Assembly (NCBI RefSeq): GCF_001540865.1
Contig: NC_033629.1
Location: 7,422,987 to 7,486,986 of the forward strand
Origin: Ananas comosus
Lineage: Eukaryota > Streptophyta > Magnoliopsida > Poales > Bromeliaceae
Length of the DNA stretch: 64,000 bases
Reading direction: 5' to 3'
Below, piece by piece: positions 35,098-46,963 of this stretch; within the stretch, counting starts at the first letter, position 1; every line of letters starts with the position of its first letter. The translations under genes and the position numbers were made by a program. Under the pieces are notes generated by a model, which ran no database searches, had not been told where the DNA came from, and saw only the letters and a list, made by a program, of their open reading frames with translations.

Positions 35098-38000
35098 GGC
35101 ACTCCTTGATGAGCTCGCGGCGAAGGTTGCCCCACCTGGGCACGTACACCCGTCGGCCCTTGGTAAGGAGCAACCCGTCACTCAGCCAAAACCTTTGTGT
35201 TTTGCCCTCCTTGACAAGCTGCACCAGATTTTGAGTGATAGGGTCCTCGTTGGTTCCTGAACGAAGTCGATCGCGGAGTGTCCCGTGAAGCTGTCACACG
35301 GCTGCAAGTTCAGCCTTGCGGCTGAGAGCATCAGCCACGCGGTTTTCCTTTCCGGGCTTGTATTGTATCTCCATGTCGAACTCCGCCAAGAAGTCCTGCC
35401 ACATCGCCTGCTTTGGTGACAACTTCTTTTGCGACTGGCAGTAGCTCGTGGCAATGTTGTCGGTGCGCACCACAAATTTGCTCCCAAGCAAATAGTGCCA
35501 CCAGGTTCGCAAGCAATGCACCATAGTGGTCATTTCCTTCTCCTGGACAGTGTAACACCGCTCAGTGTCATTGAGCTTGCGGCTCTCATAGGCGATAGGG
35601 TGCCCATCCTGCATGAGGACACCGCCAATAGCAAAGTCAGAGGCATCACTATGTACTTCAAAGGTGCGACTGCAATCGGGTAGTCGCAGCACTGGATCCT
35701 CCGTCACCGCTCCTTTAGGTCCTCGAATGCCTCGGCGCATTGTGAGGTTCAAACCCACGAGTGGTGTTTTTTTAGCAGATCCATCAACGGGGCTGCTCTG
35801 GCAAAGTAGCCCGCAATGAAGTGATAGTAATAGTTGACCAGCCCAAGAAAAGACCGCAACTCGGACACCGTCGTTGGGGTCTCTCATTCGCAGATGGCTA
35901 GCACATTCCGCTGGTCCATGCGAATTAGGCCCGGGCCTATCCAGTGGCCAAGGAAGTGCACCTCTTCCTTTGCGAATATGCATTTCTCCTTCTTGACGAA
36001 CAACTGGTTCTCCCGTAGCATTTGGAAGACGGTTCGCAAGTGCTCGATGTGTTCCTCCAAGGTGTTGTTGTATACCACGATGTCGTCGAGGTACACCACC
36101 ACAAATCGATCAAGATAGGGATGGAACAGCTTGTTTATGAGTGTGCAGAAGGTCGCTGGCGCGTTCGTCAAGCCGAACGGCATGACAAGGAACTCATAGG
36201 CCCTATACCTCGTCACGCACGTGGTCTTTTCCTCATCTCCTTCCACAATCTGGACTTGATAGTACCTAGAGCGAAGGTCGAGTTTGGTAAAGTACTTCAC
36301 TCCGCCCAATTGGTCGAAGAGATCTGCAACCAAAGAAATAGGGTACTTGTTTTTTACCGTTACCTTGTTGAGCGCTCTGTAATCAATACAAAGCCGCAGG
36401 CTTTCGTCACTCTTCTGCTGGAACAAAACTGGTGCTTCGTAAGATGCTTTCAACGGTCGAATAAAGCCTGCATCGAGGAGCTCCTTCAACTGCTTTTGCA
36501 GCTCCTCGAGCTCTGGCGCGGCCATTCTATATGGCGCTTTCGCTGGCGGTTTGGCTCCTGGCTCGAGCTCGATGGCATGATTCAACTCCCGCCTAGGTGG
36601 AAGTTGCTTCGGCAGCTCCTTCGGCATAACATCCTGAAAATCTGCCAAGACCGCCTCAATCTTCCCAGGAAGGCCCTCCTCCTCGAGGCCCTCGTCACTC
36701 ACCTCGCGGATGGCCACAAGGTAAGTCATCTCGCCACGGTTCACACCCCTTCGCAACTGCAATACATAGAGGGTTTCGGTGCTTACCATTTTCTCCTGGC
36801 TTGCTAGGACCATGCAGGGGGCCGCCTCATCCATGATGATTATGGCCCTAAGGTGTGGCATCGAAACCGCCTTCGACAAAGCCAAGAAGTCCATACCTAG
36901 TATGACTTGGAAGTCGTCGATAGGTGAAGCGGTGAAGTTTGCAGTGACTCTCCAAGGTCCCACCGCAATGGCCACGCCCTTGGCTATGCCAACAACAGGT
37001 TGCGCCTCAGAGTTGACGGTCTTGATCCTGCTAGCATCCTTCTCAAGGGAAAGGCCTATCCATTTGGCCTCCACCTCGGCAACAAAGTTGTGAGTGGCTC
37101 CCGTGTCCACTAATGCTCATGTAGCCCTGCCGTTAAGGGTCACATCGATGTACAGAAGCTCCTTGTTGAGGGGCTTACTGCTGCTTGCCAGCCCTTGAAC
37201 TGCGCTGACAAGCCTGAATGCGCCCATCTTCGTCGGTTATGCATTGCCCCCGCCCTACTCGGTCGGGACTGCATTCACCTGCTTCTTCTTTGGGCAGTCC
37301 CTCGCCGAATGGTTCTCGCCGCAGACGTAGCATGTCAATTTCTTCGGCGGCGGCACAGGACCCCTCTTGCGGCCTCTGCGCTCCTTCTGGTCGCGGCAGT
37401 CTCCTCCACCTTTAGCCTTACTCGCTTTGGGTGCCTTGCTGCGAGTTGAATCCGCCCGCTCGTACTTAGGCAGTTTTTCCGCCAAGGCAATTGCGGAGGC
37501 CACGTCCTTGACATCGCGCAACACAAGCTCCTTGTTCGCCCAAAGTTGGAGCTCGTCGAGGAAGAAGAATAAGCGATCTTCCTCCGCTATGTTGGTGATA
37601 GACAGCATCAACTTAGAGTATTCCTTGACATACTCTTTGAGCGTCCCGGTGTGTTTGAGTCGTCGAAGTTGCTTCCTCACAAGATACTCAACGTGCTCGG
37701 GGTAGAACTACGCCTTGAGCTCGCGCACAAAGTACTCCCACGTCTTCAAGCTGCATTGGCCTTTCTCGGCCTCTACAGAACGCCGACGTCACCACAGCAT
37801 CGCGTCGTCAGCAAGATACATGTACACAGCCTGGACTTTCTCCTCCTCGTCGTGCAGCCGCAATGCTTTGAAGTAGCACTTCATGTGCCACAGAAAATTG
37901 TCGATCTCCTTCTCATCGCGGGTACCCCTGAAATTTTGAGGCTCAGGGACACGTACCTTCGAAGCGGACTTTTTTTCGGGTTTATAGCCACGCGCCACCA

Positions 38001-38378
38001 CTTTTTCAAGGATCGTTACTCTCGTCTTGAGGTCTTCGACCTCGTCGACTCGAGCAATGAGCTCCTCGATCAGGTTCTTTCGGTCCTCGTCACGACGAGT
38101 CAGCCTTGGAGCTTTTCGAGTTCGCTTCGAAAGGTCGCCATGGCAGTAGCGACGCTTTCCTCTATGCTGCAGACATCTTCGTTAAATGAGTTAAAGGAAT
38201 CAGCCATTTCGGTGTACCTCTCACCCATTTTTGCTATTATGTCCTCCAACAGCGCAAGGCGGTCCTCCAACGACGCAGAATCCCTCGTGATTCGCGTGTC
38301 TCTGCTCTTGCTCTGCTTGGAGGGTTGCTTTGGAGGTTCACCCCGAACGTCGACAACTCTTGCATTGGATGACGACAT
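35098..38378 (-). pseudogene. Galadriel-type gag-protease-RT-RNase H, 5' half
   Basis: Gag starts at ATG 38378-38376, 18 bp past the primer-binding site. Its N-terminus looks coiled-coil-forming. A capsid-like segment (KVRVPEPQNFRGTRDEKEID, ~37930) and one CCHC knuckle (CYVCGENHSARDCP, ~37310) follow. Protease has DTGATHNF (~37105). RT has [13 protein letters not shown] and catalytic VVVYLDDIVVY (~36080-36190). RNase H has VHSDASDFAIGGVL and ends [14 protein letters not shown]. The protease-RT frame of ~408 codons (35884-37110) is uninterrupted with catalytic residues present. Frameshifts or stops occur between gag segments (~37690-37790, ~38000-38100), before protease (~37115) and after RT (~35890). 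The RT and chromodomain motifs fit the Galadriel lineage; this is by recognition, not alignment. Confidence 0.9.
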
Positions 38379-38395
38379 GGTTCCTTGCTCGAACC

Positions 38396-38409
38396 TGGCT
38401 CTGATACCA
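38396..38409 (-). promoter_or_regulatory. Primer-binding site of Galadriel-type element
   Basis: The minus strand reads TGGTATCAGAGCCA, complementary to the 3' end of initiator tRNA-Met, the usual primer in plant Ty3/gypsy elements. It lies 2 bp inside the LTR end at 38412, so it orients the element and fixes that boundary. Confidence 0.92.
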
Positions 38410-38411
38410 AC

Positions 38412-38902
38412 TGTCACAGACTTAACATTTTCGTTCGCAAAGCCCCTGTGGCGCCCACCTTTCTTCGCAGAGATGGACAAGCCTTTGTCCTTGTTGCAAG
38501 CCCCGACCTTCACGTCCTACGACTAGGTATGCAAAGAGAAAAAATAAGAGAAAGAGGTGGAGGTTCTCTCAAAAAGCTAAGTACAACACTACTTAGAAAA
38601 AGAGATTACAGCATACAAACACACTCTCTTGTGTGTTTTGGTCTTAGCCAACCACACTATTTATAGGCTCCTAGGTATATTGAATCTAGCCATTCAACAC
38701 ACCCACTAACTCATACATAATGAGCCCTCATAATAGCCAAAAGCTCAAGAGTCACAGTGTAACTCATGGCAGTTTTGCAATCCTTGAGTTTCCCACAGCG
38801 GGTTGGATTTGGGTCTCCTTGACAACCCGTTTTCAATCCGTTTTCACTAGCAGAGTTGAGCTAGGGATCGGGCTGCCACATAATTTTTCTAAGTCCCTTA
38901 CA
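38412..38902 (-). mobile_element. 5' LTR of Galadriel-type element (~491 bp)
   Basis: On the plus strand it begins TGTCACAGACTT and ends AAGTCCCTTACA (sense TGTAAGGGACTT...GTCTGTGACA). The outer end could be 2 bp further out, at 38904. A clear sense TATA box, CCTATAAATAG, lies at 38657-38667. The matching 3' LTR is absent from 31126 and below, so this copy was truncated or recombined. Confidence 0.8.
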
Positions 38903-39872
38903 CACCGCTCGACTTAGAGTGGGGACACTTCTTGTCCCTATTCTTATCAAAAATGTCTCGCTCAATTCGTGCCTCCTCCATGTCGTTCTGTATCATCTGG
39001 GCTCTGTCCAGGCACTTATCGAAATATCATGACACCGTGCAACATGATCAGAATCCTGATGTTGGGTTTTAGCCCCTTAACAAACATCCGCACTTTGTGG
39101 TACTCGTCGCGAACCACGAAAGGGATCAGCCCAACAATGCGAGAGATGTCTCACTTATACTCTGTCACGGAGCGGTTGCCCTGCATGAGCCGCTCCAACT
39201 CACGCTCTAAGCCCTGTTTAGTACTGTCCTTGAAGTACTGACCGTAGAGGAGCTCTCGGAACTCCTTCTAAGGTGGATAAATCGTGGAAAATCGGCCTTC
39301 CCGATACGGTCTCCACTAATTATCTGCCTCGCCCTCAAGATAATCGGCGGCAAGAGGAACCTTATCCTATTCCTTGATGTTCAAGTCCTGAAATAGCTTC
39401 TCCATGTGGGTGACCCATCGCTCAACAACCCACCCATCGTTCGATTTGCTTGCGAACTTCAGCAAATCAAACTTTCAAAATTCCCCCAGTTTCTTCCTGA
39501 TGCGAGCGCCCTTCGTTGCAAGGGTGTTAGTACCCCTAGCGGAAATAATCGTCGTTGCGGCGGCTAGTGTCACGACTGGTGTAGACGCTGCAAGAGGGTC
39601 CACAGTTGCCATAGTGCCTGCGCCGGAGGTGGGGCTTGAGCAGTAGCAGGTATGATAAACTGCTAGACCATGCCGATGAGGGCAGCCATCTGGATCCTCA
39701 AGTCTGCCACCTAAGCCTCGAGCTGCTGGGTGGAAGCATCGCCCAGTGGCTCAGTGCCTGTTCGGTCCCCACTACCTCCACCTGACAAGGCACGCTCCCG
39801 CGTACCACCAGATGCCTCCATACCAGCACATCCACTACCGCGGTCGGGACGAGAGGGTCTACCTCGAGCCAT
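38903..39872 (-). pseudogene. gag remnant of a third Ty3/gypsy element
   Basis: The sense frame starts at an ATG near 39872 with MARGRPSRPDRG. Further down are capsid-like residues including WVTHMEKLFQDLN (~39400) and LYGQYFKDSTKQGLERELER (~39215), then RIVGLIPFVVRDEYHKVRMF. This matches the architecture of a retrotransposon gag capsid. Several in-frame stops and shifts break it. The pol part is missing; the sequence stops at the 5' LTR of the Galadriel-type element at 38902, which was either inserted into it or joined by deletion. Confidence 0.75.
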
Positions 39873-40048
39873 TTGTAATAAAGAAACAGCGTCAAGAGAA
39901 TAATTCGACTCGACACACACATGGGACTCAAGCTCAATCACTTTGCACTCGCGTGCCTATATACCTTAGGTCTTTCTATCGGTCAACCTAACCAATAGTT
40001 CAGTTTATTTTTCAAAAAATCCATGAGTGAAGTTGTGGTTGTAAATTT

Positions 40049-40061
40049 GGCTCTGATACCA
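40049..40061 (-). promoter_or_regulatory. Primer-binding site of third element
   Basis: The minus strand reads TGGTATCAGAGCC, an initiator tRNA-Met primer site, 8 bp inside the LTR boundary at 40070. It links the gag remnant to that LTR. Confidence 0.85.
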
Positions 40062-40069
40062 CATTAATC

Positions 40070-40912
40070 TGTCATGCCTCGATGTCCCTTTTTATGAAGT
40101 CATTTGAAAAGATGGCCAAATTTAAAGCCAATGGATCAAAGAGGGCCAAATTAATTGGGTAGAGAAATAATCCACTAGATTAGATGGTTATCTAGTATAT
40201 GTCTTGGTTAGTGGTATGAAGACTAGAATAGGGTAAGAGCGAGAGAGTGTGATAGGATAATGTATCTCGACTAAAAATGTTGTGAAAGAGAAGAAGTCCC
40301 AAATGCCAGAAAGATTAGTGAAAAGGAAGATATTTTTGTTGGGAGTAACTTGGGAAGAATGAATGATGTACGCTTGAGATGAGTATCAGATACATTATGA
40401 TGAGCAAAATACGTCATCATCTTATTCTGAATAATCTATGCTTGAGATGAGTGTCAGGTATGTCATGATGAGTCCTAATAGAGTGATACATAGGTGATTA
40501 GAGGTGGGTAATATGGACGCGGAGATGGTGTTGGGTTTGTTGAGTTATATGGGCGTTTGAGTCAGTGGTAGGGTTAATCTATAACCTGGACAATGATTAT
40601 GCTATGACATGAGATTTCAATCTCTATTGTCATGGTTGTTGCTTCATAGGCTTCACTGAAGCCCATGCCGAGGAAGGACTAGCTCCACTTAAGGAGAGGA
40701 GAGAAGTAGAAAAAGAGTTAGGAGAAGAGAAGAAGAGAGAGAAGAGTGATGGAGGGGGAAAAGGGAAGAATATGAAGGAAAAAAAGGAGAGAGAGAGAGG
40801 GAAGAAGAAAGAGATATATAGGGATAGAGGGATAGTACATAGAGGGAGTTTCCCCCTCGAGTATGGAAGAAGAGGGAGAGAGAAAGTGGGAGGCTAAGTG
40901 TAAGTTGTTACA
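40070..40912 (-). mobile_element. 5' LTR of third element (~843 bp)
   Basis: On the plus strand it begins TGTCATGCCTCG next to the primer-binding site and ends AAGTTGTTACA. GA-rich tracts at 40680-40890 are consistent with a leader. It is unlike the adjacent Tekay LTRs in length and sequence, apart from its CGAGGCATGACA terminus, which resembles 14740-14753. No second LTR or TSD was found. Confidence 0.65.
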
Positions 40913-40951
40913 TCAGTAGCCTTGAACTCTATCAATGGTTGACTGCCATGC

Positions 40952-43027
40952 TGTCACGCCCCGCGACCGCCAATTTGGTCGTTTTGGGTACGCCCACAGA
41001 CACCGAAAGGACAGAACTTCCCCTGTCTGCCCAAGGCTCCACGCAAACATCAACATGTACAGCAATTCATACAAAAAGAATTCGATTATACATGGGTTGC
41101 ACGAGGGAAAGCAACCACAAGCAGGTGAAGATACTACTACTATCCATACGTCCACACATGTAATTTGATTGCTTTTAACCAAACAAAAGCTATCCACATA
41201 TTACATTCTTTTCTTTCAATATACATCATATGATTCATCCACGAAACATATACCACATCTGAATTTACATCATTTATACATCATCATATACAAAAGATGA
41301 TAATAAACAGGGTACAAACTATACTCGGGTTACCGCTATCTAGGGTGCGATGCCCTTGTCGCGATCCTCGACCGCCCGGCTCGCGCTAGGATCTGCAAGG
41401 TTGGTGGTGTGAGAACTAATGAAAGTTCCCAGTGGGTTCGGCCGCCGACCCCACCGACTCGCCCACTAGGTCTACTCAGGCATATGTAGGAAAAGAAGAG
41501 GTAGATAGCAAACCATACTAATGCTACTACAATGCCTGTACAAGAACTGAATCAACAAGTAATATGATCATGATGATACATGCACGTCTTTCACATTTAC
41601 CTTGACTTTTACCCAATCATCTTGGTTAACTCATGGTTAACCCAAACTCACTAACCAAATCCCTTTTTATTGGGGAGAGTTCTGCTACAACCGGACGGGA
41701 CCGTCTACTGGGGAGAATACCGCTACAACCCAGTGGTGACCACTCCGGAGCTCACCGCTTGAGAGGGAGCTACCGCCCTCAAGCATATAGACCAAATGTG
41801 AGTATAATCAAATCCTCAATTTTGAGGATACTTTGCCATTCTTGCCACAATGTTCTTTAAGGTTTTATCTTGTCTAACATACCACAATTCCAGGTGCAAT
41901 TCATACCTTCTAGTGTCAATGTCACCTTTGTTTACTAATGTCATAGTCCCACATTCATTTCATACATTTAGGATTTCTATATGCATAGTCCACTATCCAT
42001 TCACATGTTCTTTTTCATTGAAAGCATACAATAGGTTCCATACCATAACCACATGTCATAATACCCTACAATGCATCAATGCCACAAGTGTATATATATT
42101 CTCAAAAAGGCGACATAGACATAATGAGAAATTCGATAATTTCTGATAGTACCACCCACCTCGTAGGATGCCGGAAGGCTACAACTCAAGTCTCGTGATT
42201 TATAGTCGCCTATTTCCTCGACCTACGACAAACGAAGCCAAAATATGATTTTTCCCCAATATCTCGACGTAGATTAGTCGGAACTTCGATTTGAGTCTCC
42301 CAACGTGTCGGTTTATACTCCAATTAGGGCTACAAGAGATCAATTTCATGTTAGATCTCATAGTTTACAAAACCCTAATTTCTAACCCTAGGTTTTCATC
42401 ATCACAAAATACCCACTATTACTTGGAGACTCTAGATTTAATCTACCATAACATCCTCTAGAAACAATAACTAGAAGGAAACACAACCAAACCCTAACTC
42501 ATAACCACAAAAACTCACCTCAAACCTTAGCTTTCTCCCCCACTTAAGCACAAGAGCTAGCTTCACCCCTAAGCAAGCCTTCTTCTCCACCAAGCTCCTC
42601 TCTTGGAGCAAACCCTAGTGAGAGAAGGAGAGAAAGGGAGAGATAGTAGAGAGTCTTAGAGAGAGAAAGAGAGTTTTCTCTTTGATATTGGTGTGAAAGG
42701 AAATGAGCTCAAGGGCTTTAAAACCCATGTATATATTCTCCCAACAGCCATTTGCACAAGGGCCCCTCACCAATTTAACACTTTAGTCCAACCCTACCTG
42801 CTGCGAGTTCGGGGTCCGGACCCTACACTCAGGGTCCGGACCCCGAGAGCATTTTCAGCACAAAAGGCCTGAAATTTTCCAGCTTGCTCTCCAAGGTCCT
42901 AACCACTAGTCTAGTGCACTCCGAAGCATTCGAAATGATCAACGGACCTCACCAACTTGTCCATCACCACACTTCGATCAATTTGACTGAAGTTCGGTAT
43001 AACCTATTAGGGATTCAGTATGTTACA
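40952..43027 (-). mobile_element. 3' LTR of the full-length Tekay element (2076 bp)
   Basis: Plus-strand ends are TGTCACGCCCCG and CAGTATGTTACA. It carries two GGGTCCGGACCC palindromes (42812-42823 and 42832-42843). A sense TATA-like GAGAATATATACATGG lies at about 42730, followed by a GA/CT-rich leader. The polypurine tract abuts it at 43028. Confidence 0.92.
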
Positions 43028-43040
43028 TTCCCTACCCCTT
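43028..43040 (-). promoter_or_regulatory. Polypurine tract
   Basis: The minus strand reads AAGGGGTAGGGAA directly before the LTR start TGTAACA. This is the RNase H-resistant primer for plus-strand DNA synthesis and marks the 3' LTR. Confidence 0.88.
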
Positions 43041-43085
43041 AAAAGTAGTTTCGTCCGCGAAACTTAAATCCATACCTTAGCTCAT

Positions 43086-43910
43086 CTACTCGAATAGATG
43101 AGGATAAGTCTCGCGCATTGCCTTCTCGAGTTCCCAAGTAGCTTCACGCCTCGCATGATTGCTCCACTCGACTTTCACATACAGAATGGTACGATTCCGC
43201 AATTCCCTCGCTTCTCGAGCAAGGATGCACACCAAAAACTCTTCATAAGTCATATCTTCATGTAACTCCATCGGTTCATATTCTAAGACATGAGAGGAAT
43301 TATGGGCATACTTGCGGAGACTGGATACATGGAATACATTGTGAACTCCCGTAAGCCTCGGTGGTAACGCAAGTCTATACACCACCGCACCCACACGCTC
43401 CAACACCTCAAACGGTCTAATGTATCGGGGACTAAGCTTTCCCTGAACCCCAGACCGCTTAACACCATGCATGGGTGACAATTTTAGAAAGACACGGTAT
43501 CCCACCGCGAGCTCTAAATCCTTTTGGCGCTTATTTGCATAACTCTGATGTCGCGACTGCGCCGTCAACAGTCTCTGGTGAGCAATGTGAACTTTTTCCT
43601 TCGCCTCTCGCAGCACATCCGGACCAAGGGTGACTCTTTCACCCACCTTGCTCCAATGAATAGGGGAGCGACACTTTCTTTCATAAAGTGCCTCGAATGG
43701 CGCCATCGCAATACTCTCCTGGTAGCTGTTATTATATCCGAACTCGACCATCGGCAAATATTCATGCCGCCCACCCTTATAATTGAGTACACATGCCCGA
43801 AGCATGTCCTCAAGGATTTGAATCGTCCTCTCCGATTGACCATCACTTTGAAGATGAAATGCCGTGCTAAAGTTGAGCCGTGTGCCCAGAGCATCTTGCA
43901 AGCTCTTCAA
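43086..43910 (-). pseudogene. Integrase core C-terminal part and chromodomain-like end
   Basis: A 274-codon frame with the third catalytic Glu intact (QSDGQSERTIQILEDML), an EFGYNNSYQESIAMAPFEAL block, the RYIRPFEVLERVGAVVYRL beta domain and a chromodomain-like tail (LYVKVEWSNHARREATWELE ... YPHLFE). It ends at a stop 59 bp before the 3' LTR. A one-base deletion at ~43910 separates it from the upstream integrase frame; the FTSHF-W-KSL stretch loses its Trp. Confidence 0.9.
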
Positions 43911-44314
43911 AAGTGAGATGTAAAACGGGAGTCTCGATCTGATACTATGGAAGATGGAACTCCATACAATCTCACAAGCTCGTTAAGATACACCTGTGCC
44001 AACTTATCCTCAGACCAAGTGGTATGGATCGACAAAAAATGAGCCGACTTCGTCAAATGATCCACTACCACCCAAATAGCATCACGTCCGGCTTGCAATC
44101 GGGATAGACTGACCACAAAATCCATCGTTATATCCTCCCACTTCCAAACGGGAATAAATAAGCTTTGCAACTTCCCTGCTGGAAATCGGCGCTCCGTCTT
44201 AACTTGTTGGCACGTTAAACACTGCGCCACAAACTCCCCAATGTCTTTCTTCATCTCCGGCCACCAATAATACACTTTCAAGTCCTTATACATTTTAGTG
44301 CCGCCTGGGTGCAC
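43907..44314 (-). pseudogene. Integrase zinc-finger and first catalytic Asp region
   Basis: It has the finger residues (GGTKMYKDLKVYYWWPEMKK, then CLTCQQVK) and the core start (WKWEDITMDFVVSLSRLQAG, VVDHLTKSAHFL, IVSDRDSRFTSHF). The frame upstream is broken by a TAA replacing a His codon of the finger at ~44318. Integrase inserts the cDNA and makes the 5-bp duplications seen around all these elements. Confidence 0.88.
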
Positions 44315-44326
44315 ACTATAAGAGGA

Positions 44327-45640
44327 TTAATGCGCATCTTGAAATATAGCCTTTCGAATGTCCTTATCCTTGGGCACACACCAACGGTTTTGGAACCGAA
44401 GTGCGCCATCGGACCCTACGCCGAAATCACCGGCACGTCCGCTCTCCACGTCGCTCCGCACCTTTTGGAGATATGGATCCATAGCCAGACGTTCCTTGAT
44501 TCTCTCCAACAAGGTCGGTTGAACCACTAATGCGGCAATAATAGCCGGTACTTCTGGAGCTACCACTTCAAGACCCAACCGTTGCATCTCCTTCTGCAAT
44601 GCCGGTTGATGCGTGATTGCCATAGCTAGATTTTCCACCGACTTTCTACTCAATGCATCGGCCACTACGTTGGCTTTTCCCGGGTGGTATAGAATAGTGA
44701 CATCATAGTCCTTTAGTAATTTCAACCACCGCCGTTGCCGCATATTCAACTCTTTATGGGTGAACAAGTACTTGAGGCTTTTATGATCAGTATACACCTT
44801 ACAGCGCTCACCGTATAGATAATGCCTCCACAACTTCAGCGCGAATATCACCGTGGTTAGCTCAAGGTCATGGATAGAGTAGTTCTTCGCATAGCTTTTC
44901 AACTGGCAAGAAGCATAAGCAATGACTCGCCCACATTGCATCAGAACACACTCAAAACCACTGTAAAAGGCATCACTATAAACCACAAAGCTCTCCCCCG
45001 GAATCGGTAGAGCGAGTACCGGGGTCGAAGTCATTAACCTTGCATTTAACTCCTGGAAGCTCTGATCGCAATCGTCGCTCCACACAAACTTTACTCCCTT
45101 GTGCGTAAGGCGCGTTAGTGGAGTAGTTATTTTAGCAAACCCATCCACAAACCGCCGATAGTAGCTCGCAAGACCAAGGAAACTGTGGACCTCCGCAATA
45201 GTCGTCGGGCGAGGCCAATTTCTAATCGCCTCAACTTTCTTTGCGTCAACAGAAATACCATTCCTAAAAATTACATGGCCTAAGAAGGCAACCTCACAAA
45301 GCCAAAAATCACACTTTTTCAACTTAGCATAGAGCTTATTTTCTCAGAGAATTTGTATCACGGTCCTCAAATGCTTCTCGTGCTCTTCATCACTCCGAGA
45401 ATAGATCAATAAGTTGTCAATGAATACCACGACACATCGATCCAACAATGGCCGAAAGACCCAATTCATCAAGTCCATAAACGCTGCAGGGGCATTTGTA
45501 AGCCCAAACGGCATTACCGTGAACTCATAATGGCCATAACGCGTACAAAACGCCGTTTTGTGCACATCCTCCGGCTTGATCTTCAACTGGTGGTACCTCG
45601 ACTGAAGATCAATTTTAGAATATACCCGAGACCCTTGCAA
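44327..45640 (-). pseudogene. RT C-terminal part and RNase H
   Basis: It contains [20 protein letters not shown], the RT catalytic box written FIDNLLIYS at ~45410 (the second Asp of the usual FIDD is Asn), the thumb/connection ([18 protein letters not shown]) and RNase H ([13 protein letters not shown] ... [11 protein letters not shown] ... [15 protein letters not shown]). In-frame stops lie at ~45640 and ~45325. The FIDN change alone should abolish polymerase activity. Confidence 0.9.
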
Positions 45641-46963
45641 CTAGTCAAACATATCATCAATTCTCGGCAACGGGTACTTATTCTTGATTGTCATCTTGTT
45701 CAGCTCACGATAATCCACGCAAAGCCGAAGTGTCCCATCTTTCTTCTTCACAAATAGCACCGGGGCTCCCCACGGCGATACACTCGGCTTCACAAAGCCC
45801 TTGTCGAGTAGATCTTGCAATTGAGCTTTCAAGTCCCTTAACTCCGCCGGTGCCATTCTATACGGGGCCTTTGAAATCGGCGCCGTCCCGGGAACCAAGT
45901 CAATGACGAACTCGATCTCCTGGTCCGATGGCAATCCCGGTAACTGCGTAGGAAACACATCTGGAAATTCATGCACTACCGAAACATCCCTAAGTGTTGG
46001 GAGCTCCTTCTGAGTCTCCACCACGGAAGCCAAGTAGGCAACACATCTGCTATTAATCAATTTCCTCGCTCTCGACATTGACACCGTCATAGCAAAGAGC
46101 GAGCTTTTACATGCACGATAAACTACCTCCTCCTGACCAGGCTCACGAAAAGTGATTACCCTGCTCTCGCAATCAATTGTGGCATAATATTTTGAGAGCC
46201 AATCCATCCCAAGAATTATGTCGAAGCCTTTTATCCGGCTCAAGACAAGTAAATCCGCCGGCATAATCCAATCACTAATTTGCACTGGACAAGCTGCACA
46301 TTCCTCCTTGACACTAAAGGTGTGCTCGGATGCATAGACCCACCAAGCATCCGCACTATCTGAAATCTCAATATCATGAGCTCTAGCGAATGATATGCTA
46401 ATGAATGAGTTTGATGCACCAATGTTGAACAATGCTCTAGTTCTTGTGCCATTAATTAAAACAATACCTGCCACGACATCGCACAGGCTCTTCCACCTGG
46501 GCAGCAAAAACTCGCCACTAGGCGCCGCTCGAGATACCTCTGGCTGACGCGGCACAGACGAGCGTCCAGCCGACATAGCATGTGGCAATCTCGCAAGTTG
46601 TCTCGGGGCGAACTGGACTGACGCAGCTAACGGGGCAGTCGATGCTCCACCCGGACACTCCCGACTTAAGTGCCCTGCCTGGCCACATCTATAACACCTT
46701 CCCTCACGCTGAGGACAGCCAATCGCTTGATGATCCCCACCACAGATCATGCACTGGAAGGATGCCTGGCTCCTCGACTGACTCCCGGCTCCTCCACTGT
46801 GTTCGTGGGTACCGAGGGGGTCACTTAGAACTCGACTAACCCTCGGAACCACTAGCAGCACGCTTCTTTGTCTTTTCCTTTTCCTTTTCGAATGAGTCGC
46901 GCTCCTCCCGCGCGATCCAATTCCCTCACTCCACCCAAAGGGCGCGATCCTATACATCCTCAT
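45641..46963 (-). pseudogene. Gag zinc knuckles, protease and RT N-terminus
   Basis: A 440-codon frame. Two CCHC knuckles ([13 protein letters not shown] and [14 protein letters not shown], ~46640-46750) bind element RNA. The aspartic protease active site reads [11 protein letters not shown] at ~46430, where relatives have DTGAS, so the catalytic Asp is lost. A linker follows with [16 protein letters not shown], then the RT fingers ([33 protein letters not shown]). A CAG-to-TAG change ends the frame after MFD. Confidence 0.9.

Noticed and set aside
36022..36807. 261-codon plus-strand frame
   Set aside because: It lies antisense to the protease-RT coding region of the Galadriel-type element and has no domain of its own.
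37651..38526. 291-codon plus-strand frame
   Set aside because: Antisense shadow of the gag region and LTR of the Galadriel-type element.
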